Assembly (NCBI GenBank): GCA_019095985.1
Contig: CM032661.1
Location: 19,181,479 to 19,245,478, forward strand
Source of the DNA: Streblospio benedicti
Lineage: Eukaryota > Annelida > Polychaeta > Spionida > Spionidae
Reading direction: 5' to 3'
DNA length: 64,000 bases
Shown here: one piece after another, positions 11,201 through 23,200 of the stretch
Position numbering within the stretch: the first letter of the stretch is position 1
How the letters are laid out: each line of letters starts with the position of its first letter
Notes under the pieces: generated by a model
The model's database searches: none
What the model was told of the DNA's origin: nothing
The model's input: only the letters and a program-made list of their open reading frames with translations
Position numbers and translations under genes: made by a program

Positions 11201-14200
11201 ATTTGGTTTCTCAAAATTAGGAAGTAGTTGCTACATTGAGCTTGCTTGCATATGCTTTATACCCTGTGACTTGCAACCAAACACACACAGTTGAGGGCAG
11301 GCCTACACAACACTAGAGCATAGATCACTGCGTATAAAGCTTATCTTAATGGTTTAAACCCTTCTATGAAAGCATGCTCAAAGGGGCAACTATTTATTTT
11401 TGAGAAAGCAAAGACATGGGTTGGTAATATATATGAAAAAAATAATACCGACTGAAAAAACATTATCCTTAAGTTATGCATACACTTAACTCAAAATTAT
11501 GATTTAATTAAAAGTTCATGGAGTACCGTTACTTCATTAGCACCAGGATTTAGTAACTAACCTATATGAACAGTTTACACTACTAGAACTACTTGCCCAT
11601 TGCTCTAAAAATAACTTAGTCTAAATTTGAACATACAAATTTATTTCATATACACAATTTGCTATTTTTCACAGATCCATACCTAGATATGATTAACATT
11701 GATATCTCGAGATATGAATTGAAATGGGATAGTTTAATATGTAAGTGACCATAGAGTAAGAAGGGAACAGTAAACACTACTGGTGGCATTTTAACATAAA
11801 ATATAAATTAACACCCTAATTCTTACATTCTCAATAAATTGTTAACAGTAGAAAAAGAAGCATGAATCCAAATGGTTCAGATGTTTAACTTCAAAAGAAA
11901 TTAAATACTGATCTAACGAATTATGGAGCCATAATTGCACGATTCTATTTCTCTGCTTACAATAGAGCCACTTAAGGCTCCATGATGGACTTGTACCTGT
12001 TGTATTCTTTGCAGGAATTGGTAAGGATCATAACATTCATTCTTCAAGAAAACAAAAAGAGCAATTATAGTTTTTTCTGCATATTCAAATATATACTGGT
12101 TTATATTTTTGACATAATGATGATATGTTTATGATTTGACAGCAATGATGATAATTACTTTGAAATAATCTAATCTCTATAGCTTTCATTATTTTTTTCT
12201 AATAACATTGGCTTTTAATTTCCTCTATCTTCTGTAATTTGGCTGGCTTAACCAATAGGATAAACTTATATGGATACTTGAAAACAAACAAAAACATAAC
12301 AAAAACAAATATTTAAATCCTATCTACTTTATAATCTCGAAGATAAACGCACTTATCGTAAATTTCTAATAGATTCATGCTTTTCATAATGTATTCTATG
12401 CTTATTTATTAAGCATAGTTTTAAGAAACACATTGTTTTAATTCTATATTATTGCTTTAACTTCTATTATTCTCTATAGCTTTTATTTTTTTCTAATAAC
12501 ATTGGCTTTTAATTTCCTCTATCTTCTGTAATTTGGCTGGCTTAACCAATAGGATAAACTTATATGGATATTTGAAAACAAACAAAAACATAACAAAAAC
12601 AAATATTTGAATCCTATCTATCATTAATACAGGTTTAGGATTAGGCACTCCTTCTTTCCACAGTTCCACTTGTATCTTATGAGTAGAAATGTTTCAAATT
12701 TTGAGCTGGAAGAGTAGATGTTTTTTTAATGAAAATAAGTATATTGAGGGTCCTGCTGACTCATACCTCTTTCCAACCTAATCCTGACCCTGATAATAGC
12801 AGCATTGGTAAGATCATTAATCATAATTGCATAATCACTGATCATTTTTTAGAAAGATTTTCTTATAATCCTCATCAAGGAATGCATCAGTCAAATAAAT
12901 ATGAATGTCTGCTCAACCAGAAAATAGTGAGCATGCAGTGTATGTAATTAATGACTCATCCTGCTACTTTGCACCATTAATTAAGAGTGCAATGACATTA
13001 TCTTTAAGAGAAATTCAATAATATTTTGGATTCTAAAACACGTGCACAAAAAAAACAACCCAAGGCATAAAATCAACTCTTTATGTAGTCAGCAAAATCT
13101 TACTAGCATCATAATGTATCTAGACGAAATCTAAACATCAGATGACTGTCAGATTTTGAACATAATTCAATTGTGTATGATCAATCACTATAATGATGCT
13201 TTTATCTACTTTGCAAAAATCCTACCATCTAAACTGATAATCTAGTACTATCCCCTCCCCCTAAAAAGAAAGAAAAAAGAATAAAAAATCACTTAAACTG
13301 TAAATTTTAAGCCTTATTTGTATCGTAAAAGAAATTCGTGCCCAATATTGCTCAACACAGTACATACCTGCAGTAGAAGCTGTGGCTGTTGCTGCTGTTG
13401 CTGCTGTTGTTGCTGCTGCTGGCCAGCTGCTGTGGTTGTCGTGGTTACAGTGGTGCCGGGCTGACTGGCGGCTAGCACAATCTGGGGTGCTGCTGCGAGG
13501 TTGAGTGCCGTCTGCTGCTGGTTACTGCTCGCTGCAGCCGCATTCACCTACAGAACAGTACACCATGCTGCAGTACAGTTCACATACTACATGAAGTAGA
13601 TAGCAAACAACATGGAATAGTGACCATGTTTATTTGTGACACGGAGAGTGTTTCTAACATACGTAGAGGTGTATTTTTTCAGAGGACATGTTTACATTTT
13701 CTTTTGATTTGTAACAAACTGAATGAATTTAATCTTGCTAGTGAATGTCATATCTGAACCAAATCTGGACATCAGACAGTATGTATTTTGTATTAAAGGA
13801 TTAACCTACAATAGGATTAGCATGTACTTTTTCACATACTTTCTTTGTACTTGTACTATAGTGTACATTTATGTTTCATTATTAGCTGAGGATGTGTTGT
13901 ATAAACATGAAATATATTCTGTCTTTGATACAATTTAACTAATATCAGACAGCAAAGTCCCTTGTAAGATTTTTCAAGGTTGGCTTAAAATCTAATCCCA
14001 GACTCAATTCTTACTATTCATAGAATCACAAAACATATCAGTCACTTTTTTGAGAATGGAAAGCATGATAAATTCAGGGTCATGCTCTATTCATTTTGGA
14101 TATTATCTTTATTGCACTGCATAATTGTATCAAATCCAAGACAGATGTTTAGCTCAAGCATGGTAGAGTAAGTATCAAATGCTAACGAATTATAGACCAA

Positions 14201-17200
14201 TGTAAGAACATTGGCTCAGAAAAACACATCTTTAGAATAGTTTTGGTAAATAAAAACATGCAACATAGATATTTTATAGGATGGATTTAATCATTCGTTA
14301 GCAAAACATATGACAAGCTCTCTAAAAAAAAAGCTCATGAAGTGACTTCTATTTCACAGGTGTCATCCACATTACTATCTTCAATGGTACCATGACTGAC
14401 ATGGACTTGCAGCCATAGTCTGCGTCTTGTTAATCCTTTGGTTAAAGAACCATAGTAATATACAAGAAGACCTGAGTACAAGAATTAAATGACAAGAATT
14501 CAATTTTTACGCGCGTAACACCAAAATTCCTGTGTAATCGGTAAGCAGGTGTAGGTCTCCTTGCGTCCAAGTGAATCATGTAACAGAAATAAGCGATCCT
14601 GTACCTGCTGCTGTACGGCCTGTGCTAGCTGCTGCAGCAGCTGCGCCTGCTGTGCTTGCTGCACCTGCTGGGTGAGTGTCGCCAGGTCCGCCTGTGACAG
14701 CTGCATGCCGCCCGGAAGACTCAGCTGCTGCCCCGTCGGCATCTGAGAATGGACACATTGGTAGTCAACGTAAAGTTACTGTTGTAATACTTCAATATAG
14801 TTATATAGTAGAACCTCTCTATTAGGACCACTCAGTGGACAGGCCTGAAGTGGTGTCAATAGAGAGGTGATCTTTCTTTATCAAGGTTCATGATGGTCTC
14901 TTTATGAATGCTTGTGATCATGAAAAGTCGTCTCTTTATACAGGTAGTTATAATTGGAGGTTCTAGTGCACTTTAACAACAATTAAGCTCAATATATCGA
15001 GTCGGGAAACAAATTGTTTACCATTATGATAGATTTTTTCAAAATTCTACGGAAATGAGTTTGGTGTATCAAAACAGCACAAAATCTCTTTTTATTCATT
15101 CAAGTCGGCCTATTCTACTCTAAACTGCCCAATACTCCTCACCCCAACAAGACTAGAAAGACACAAAAAAAGACCAAGCAATAGTGATGGGAATCGGACG
15201 CTCATTGCATAATCGATTTTTTACATGGTTGGCCGATCGATTATCGATTCAGATCGATAATCCTTGAATTTTCATTGAAAAAATGTAAATAAAAATGAGA
15301 GAAAAGGTACCTGTGTTTATTATCTTTTTTCGATGTTGCGCATTTTGTTCTGTAATGAGTCGAAAAAAATGAATGGGGAGCCTCTAGTTTTTCATAACTG
15401 CATTTTATTTGAACATGACATAACAGTTACATGGTTAAAAACGTTAAAACTTTTAACAAAACTGCGAAAAACTTCTAATGTCAATGATGAGTACAGAATG
15501 TCATTGATTTTACATCTAGAATATCATTGGTGGTAGAGAATACTTAAAACACTTGTTCTTGTTCAGAAAAATCAAAGCATCAACCTTGTCACTTGTCAGT
15601 CTTGACCTTTTTTTATTTACCAGTGTACCAGCAACGCTAAAAACCCTCTCTGAGGGAGTGCTAGATGCTGGGATGCATAGATACCTCTTTGCAACCTTAG
15701 AAAGAAAGGGATAGCTGTTTGCCCTCATTTTCCACCAAATAAGAATGTCATCTGTAAGAGAAGGGACGGGCTCACTAAGGTACCGATCAACCTCCATCTA
15801 AGAATAAACGCGGGAATAACCGCATCCAGGCCTTTAAAAAAAAAAAAACTGGTCCCTGATGACAAGTAATACGAACGTTCCGTTCGAAAATGAATATCGT
15901 GCAAAACAAAATCAACATCCGGGTTTGGAAAAAAAAAAAAAATTAAAGTGGCATATTTTTTAATAAATAACACTATTTATTGTAATGTGTTTGCGAAATT
16001 GCTACAATAATTATTTTTGACAATTTATCGATCAAAACTTGACAGGTCTGATCAATTCTGTCTCTCTCGTAGTACGATGCAATGAGCCATAATATGATCG
16101 ATCGCTCCATCACTACCAAGCAATAAAGATTGAGAGAAAGAAGCATTTTACTGAGAGGTTCACCTGAATGAGCTGGTTGTTAGCGAGGAAGAAGCCGCCG
16201 GGCAGCCCGCCTGCCGCGGCGGTGGTGAGCGCGGGCGGCGCTGACGTGGCCGCCTGCTGCACCGACACGCCGCTCACCTGGGGCTGGATCACCTGCACCG
16301 CCTGGGACGAGGCCGGCGGCGCAGCCATCGGAGCCACCTGCAGCACACACAGACGGGGAGGTCACTCGGATAGGTACAGAAGAACCTCTTATTAAGACCA
16401 CCTCTCTATTTAGACTACCTCTATTATAAGACCACTTTTCACTGTCCCAAACCTTCATAAATCTACCAAAATGAACCTCTGTATAGAGATAACCTTTCTA
16501 TTGAGACCCCTTAAGACTGGTTTCAAACGTGGTCCTAATAGAGGTTCTACTGTACAGAAGAACCTCTATTGAGACCACGGTGGGAACTGACTGCGATCGG
16601 TCTCAATGGAGGTGGTCTTGTTTGGGAGGTTCACATTGAAATTCGGGACCACGAGAAGTGATTTTAGTGTAGAGGTGATCTCAATACACTAGTATGATCT
16701 ATACAAGTTATGTACCCTTTTAATGCATTGTACAGATTGTGACTTGCAAGAGATATTTGTTGCCTCAAGTTAAAAGTCAACGAATCAAGGCTTGAGTATT
16801 TAGATAACAATATCTGTGCACTTGGGTTGCAATTGGTTACACCTTTTTGCTTCACTCACTGAAATAAGTACTTTCCAAGATTGGAGGGACAATTCTCAGC
16901 CTCACAAGGCATTTGCAGAACTACTTTTGTAACAATAACAATATTATACTGGTAAATAGAGGAAATCTTTGCGCTGCACAAATTTCAAGGCTAATCTCTA
17001 ACTGTAATCGAATCATAATTATGTTGGGACGATGTTAATAGTTCACAGGACAAATAATCCTAAATATTATACTTATTTTCATGAAATATCAAGTCTTTCC
17101 CCAAATCTGGCGAATTTCTACTCTGACATCAATACAAGTGGATGAGTGAATAATCCTGACCCTGCTGTACGTGGATTATTTTAGTACACTGTTCGAGTAG

Positions 17201-20200
17201 GAAGTGAGGAAACCTACCTGTATCGGCTGTACAACCGTTGGTGCTTGTCCAGATGACGACTTTCCACCATCTAATATAGAATCAAGAATATTCATTATCA
17301 TTCACAAAGTAACTATCAAACATTTGAAATACTACTGTACAAACATCTAAATGCTCTGCAGCTTGACAAATGCACAATTGAGTTGAGGGGCTTTTAGATA
17401 AATGTGTATTTTCATTGATATTTCAATAGTTCTAAATTTTCATACATCCCCATTTTGGGTGGGCCTTTACATAGGGGCGGGCCCCTGGATGTGGTATACG
17501 ATATACATGTATATCCCTACTATTTAAAATACTAATTGGGTATAAGAAAGTAACTTTTAATTAAACAGTAAAATTAAAGAAAAATCCTAATTGTGATCAT
17601 AGTATAGGTCCGAATATCCGGATCCGGATTATCTGTAAAGCCGCTTTATCCGGACGTGAATTCTTGGGCCCCATTTTTAGAGTTCGGACTCGAAGATCAT
17701 ATTAAAATAATTTCACCGAAAAAATCGCGAATAGGGGAAAAAATCGCGAATAGGCAATCAAATAGGCGCTAGCCTCATCACCCAGTTTCTATTGATAATC
17801 TAAGTTATTTTACCGGTTCTTTATGGGGTGATAGAGACTAGATTGTCACACTAAATCTAGATTTTTGACAAGAAAGAGATTTGAAGTGGGTCGATATGTT
17901 ACAGGTTGTTTTCCGGATAATGGATTGTTTTGATCGTAAAATAAATACCATATTCGTAATCTAGACCTTTTTCTCATTAAATACATGCATTAAACTTCAA
18001 AATCCGATGAAAAATAAGCAAGATATTAATAAATTTAAAAACGTTAAAACTTTAAAAAGTTTGCGGTCATGCATGTTAGAAGCACGTGGTCGCTATTGTT
18101 GCCAATAAAAATAATAAACCGATTGTGATACTTAAAAAATATTGTTTCTAGAGGTCAATACGTGTTGAATATTCCAATAATCTTGATAGATGTACAATGG
18201 ATATTGATTATAAACAGAAGGTAATGTTACGTGTCACTTACAAGTCCAGAAATATGCCAAAAACATTTGATACTTGTTCGATGCTCGTATTATCGCCCAT
18301 GTCATGGTCTATCAGAATAGTCGTGGGTTCCTACCGTGATATACAGACGCCCAAATATAGACATCTCATCAATGTCCGGATAAGCTGACCTGTACTGTAT
18401 ACATATTTCAATTAAACCAGAATCACTAACTCATATATAATCTTATTACTTTTGAACTTACCTTGAAGATACTGTGAGAAAAATCCTAATTGTGATCATA
18501 ATATACATATATATATATACATATACATATACATAACAACATACAGGAAAAAGTTCCGGTCCAGCAGGGCCCTTAACTTTAAATAGTTGGGGGCCCTGAT
18601 TTTATGTGATATGTGTTTGAAATGTTAGAAAAAGAAAGTGGTTGCTTTTTATAGACACATATGTGAACATGATAAAAGTATGGAATTCACCATGACTCAA
18701 CAATATTCACCAAACCAGGGGCCAGCAGGGCCCTCAAGTCCCTAAAAGTTAAGGGCCCTGGTCAAAGTTGGGGGCTCAGGGCCCTCGGCCCCTACTACTT
18801 TTAACAAGTAGCATTTTATACAATATTTAGCATGTATACATATTTCAATCAAACCAGAATCACTAACTCATATATAATCTTATTACTTTTGAACTTACCT
18901 TGAAGATGCTGTCCTTCGATCTTTATTCCTAGAAAAAAAAGACACAATGCATTATTATAGGTAGCCAGCCAATTTAGGAAAACAATACAGACAGGTGCAT
19001 CTAAAATTCTACATACATAAGAATTTTAAAAATATTACATTAGAGGCAACTCATACACATCACACACGAATAGGGTCAGAAGACATATCTTTCCTAATTA
19101 CAACCATATTATCCTTCAGAGGTTCCTAAATGACATGTTTGTCATACATATAAATTTAAGATTTACCTCCTGGAGTATGAATTAAATAACTTCTACCTTT
19201 TTTATCAACACTATAATCCAAAACATCCATGTCTTCCATTATTATACTTTTCAATATTCATAAGAAAAAGTATTATCACAGATCTATACCTTAGTTAAAT
19301 TAATTTGCATATCACTTTCTTAAGTACTTTTTAATCCATTTTCATCACTTTGAGTAGGTGTCAACATGCAAATCACACAGAAATGACAATATTAAAGCCC
19401 TATCTTTAATAAGACAGCCTTTGTAATAAGTAATCCTGCATTTTAATAAAAAATAAATAAATAAAAAAAATCGCACAATATTGAGATGAAATTTGCAGAA
19501 AAAAGTTTATCCTTTTAACATAGAGAGTGAAATACACCATGAACATTGTGGGAGCTCATGGTGCAAAACGTTGTTGCAGAAAGAACAGATATTCATCCAT
19601 CTGCATACAGCCCCCAATGCCAAATAACATCCATGAATATATTCATGAAATAAGATCAACAAACCCCCAAAGTTTCTATGGCAACTGTATTGAAAAACCC
19701 CTTGGTGCTCATTACGTATGCAATGCCTGACTGCCGGACTATAAATATGCATAAAGATTCTATTGATTGGACTGCAGCTGGCTTTGAATATGGATGGTGG
19801 CCTATGCAAATTGGCTCGACTCTCTGCATTTTGAAAAGGTTACTGATGAATACATGCATGTAAATTAACTAATTTCTTTTTCGCAGCACAAATTACTTAA
19901 GAAGATTTTACTTAGAGATCTGCACCTTAATATTTGGATGCGAGTTATACAAAAAATAAAATACATCAGCACTCTTTACTTATGAGGTGTCCAAGTTGCT
20001 GGCAGCAAGCACGTTTTTTTTTCAAGGCTGATAATTCTTTTTTACTTTATATGTAAACATATATATGATGAGACAATAAAAACGCACACAACGTCTACTT
20101 TTTATTTCTTCATAGCCCAAATAAAATCGAGCAGATACGCATCACTGTAATATCTGACTTGCAAATTATACCCAATTGATATTCATCACAAGGGCATGAG

Positions 20201-23200
20201 ACCATAGCAAACCCCACAGCAGAAATAGAGTTTTTTTCTCTCTCTCTTGATGTGATTAATTCAGCAGGACGGCTAATATCATGGGATACCCATGAAGCAT
20301 GCCAAGAGTGGGCAATATTACATCATGGAGTTTTTTTTTAAAACCCTCGACTTGCGCTTTCCATGAAATAACCAGAGAATAAATGAATTAATGAATATCA
20401 TAAAAGGTTTTGAACATCATGACATACATAATCATTTAACCCTAAATGAGTCTTTTGGTTTATGCTGTTCTTATAAAATGTTTACATACTGGTGATTAGG
20501 CATCTAACTAATGGTTCAAGTAATCACACTACTATGTACTTTTAAATAAATGGCCCATAAGACTGGGGTGGTCACATGTATCAGTATTGTGAAAAAAATA
20601 TACATTTTCAAATCCCTAAAGATAGTATACAAATGGCTTACAATAAATATGCATTAAGATTTTTTTGATTGGACTGCTGTTGGATTTGAATATGGATGGT
20701 GGCTTATGCAAATTGGCAATATAAATGGCACATCCATTGCAGCATACCTAAAATATCTTTAAAAGTTGATAGACAAACACATCAATGCAAAATTAAGTAA
20801 CAGATAATTGACCATTCATCTAAAGCCGGAGAATTGTAACCTTCATTACAGCTACACTCACAAATAGTTTAATAATAAAGTAATAAGGGGAATGTTTCTC
20901 TGTATTGAATGCATAAGGGCTTCATAGATTGATTTCTTTTGGCAAGCGTTACATTTGCTTGCATAATGTACATACGACCATGCGTCCCACCCAAATCATC
21001 ATATAAAACTGCATTACATGATTTTCCAATGGATTTATATATCTTTTCAGTAATTTGATTCGCTAAACAGTCTCCCAGATAACTGATAAAGCTTACTAGT
21101 CCACAGAACTAGAATGGCAAAAAAGATTCTACTGGTCCCTAAAAAACCATGTTACTTATCCTACATGTTCTTATCCTACGTATTTTGGCTTAGAGAAAAG
21201 GTGGTAGTCTGATGGACGAACAAGTTATAATTCTTACTCGTCCTGTTGGTTTAATACTAGTCTCCGATTAGTAGAGGAGTGTTTATCTGGGGCACTAGTA
21301 AATACAGATGCAATTGCAACTGTAAAAGGAAATGATGAAATACATATATTTATGCCTTTAGGATAGGCTAATCCTTGAATGCTTTATTAAGTATTATCAT
21401 AATCTCAAAATGTTGAAATAAGTTAGTCAAGTTGTAAAAGCTTGATACTAGCCAGTGCCCTGGTGTTCTAGGTATATAAAATCTAAGCCAGGGCACATCA
21501 AATCTTAGCTTAGGCTCCTGTGCCCTGGTGGGCACGCCATAAAAAATACAAGTTTTTTTTATTTTTTAGCCAAACCTGACAGTCATATCCACATTGTTGG
21601 TATTCCCTATATAATAATGAAACTTACATAGTATAAATGAAGTTTTCATGTTGATCTGACCGTTAAATTATTTTTTTTTTAATATTTTTTTTATTCTACT
21701 GTCTGCGGTTTAGCTAAAAAAATTCAGGGCCCATGTGCCATGCAGGGCAACTAAAAAAGAATCAGTATCAAGCCCTGAAAATGTAGATTTACTTTTCAAA
21801 TTTTTACCCATTGATACTGCTCATAATTGTAAACTCTCTATGCAATATAACAGTGTCTTTTGATGGAAATTCATTTATCCTGGATATAACATATAAGTTT
21901 AACAATAGTTTTTAGACAAGGATAATACTCAGTTCATACAGCTTTGAAAAGCATCCGCCATCTTGTTCACAGTGGTTGACGTCATTCGTCGTCACTGGGA
22001 CCTCGGGGGATTCCCGGGTTGCGTGCCCTCCTCCCCTTCTCGGGTGAGGACATTGTTCCAGATGGAAGGAAGCTGGTACCTGCCCCCATCTCTATTTAGT
22101 AAGGGCTTGAGTTTCCTGATATGTATAGCCTCCTTCACGCCACGTTTAAAAATATTTGGGTTCTACAGATAAGATGTTAGTCACTTTGAGAGAGACACTG
22201 TGTCCTTTACTGTCTGTGTGCAGGTGACAAGACCCCTCTGATCCAGCGGAACTGGGTCTGGGGTGTTCTAGGAACCTCGCTTTTTAACAGCGTTCAGTCT
22301 CTCCCATGTACGAGGCCTCACAATCCTGGCAATTTATCTGGTAGACAGGTCCAATCACACGTTCTTTCTCCAGGGGGTCCTTAGGTCGCACCAGCAGCTG
22401 TCTGAGAGTGTTCACAGGTTTAAAGAACACCTGCACACTGTATTGGTGCATCACCCTTCTCATGTGTTCAGACACTCCTTGAATGTATGGTATCACTAGC
22501 GGAGGTCTCTTGACATCTGGAACAATGTCCTCACCCGAGAAGGGGAGGGGGGCGCGCAACCCGGGAATCTCCCGAGGTCCCATATTGTTAAACTTATATA
22601 AAATATAACAGTGGTCCAGATAACTTTTTAACCATACAGGGTTAGGATTAGGTAGGAAAGTGGTACTCGTCAGCAGGATGAGTAACTCTCAAATATCACT
22701 TCATCGTGCAAAAAAATGTACTCGTCCTCCTTGCACAAACTCTATACCTGTATGCCAAATTGAACAGAATTGCTACTCGTCAAAACGACGAGTTACTAAA
22801 ACTTCTTACTCATCCTCCACAAGTTTTTACTAGTCAATACGAGTGGACGAGTGGCTAATCCTGACCTTGCCATACTAGTCTACAGGACTAAAATTGCAAA
22901 AAAGTTACATGTCCTAAAAAAATGTTACTCGTCCTATAAATTCTACACCTTACAGGTTTTGACAAAAGTTAGTAGTCTGGAGGATGAGTAAACTAAACTT
23001 CCTACTCGTCCTGTTGGTTTATACTATTCTCTGCTTAGAAGAGTACTGATCTGGGGCACCATATTATGATTGGGTATTCTACAACAACCAATTCTCACAG
23101 TGAGAATATGGCACACTGCGGCTTTTGTCATTTTAATTATGAAATGCTTGGTCAAATTATCAAATTTGCAAAGGTGATATATTTCATATTTAATTTCAAA

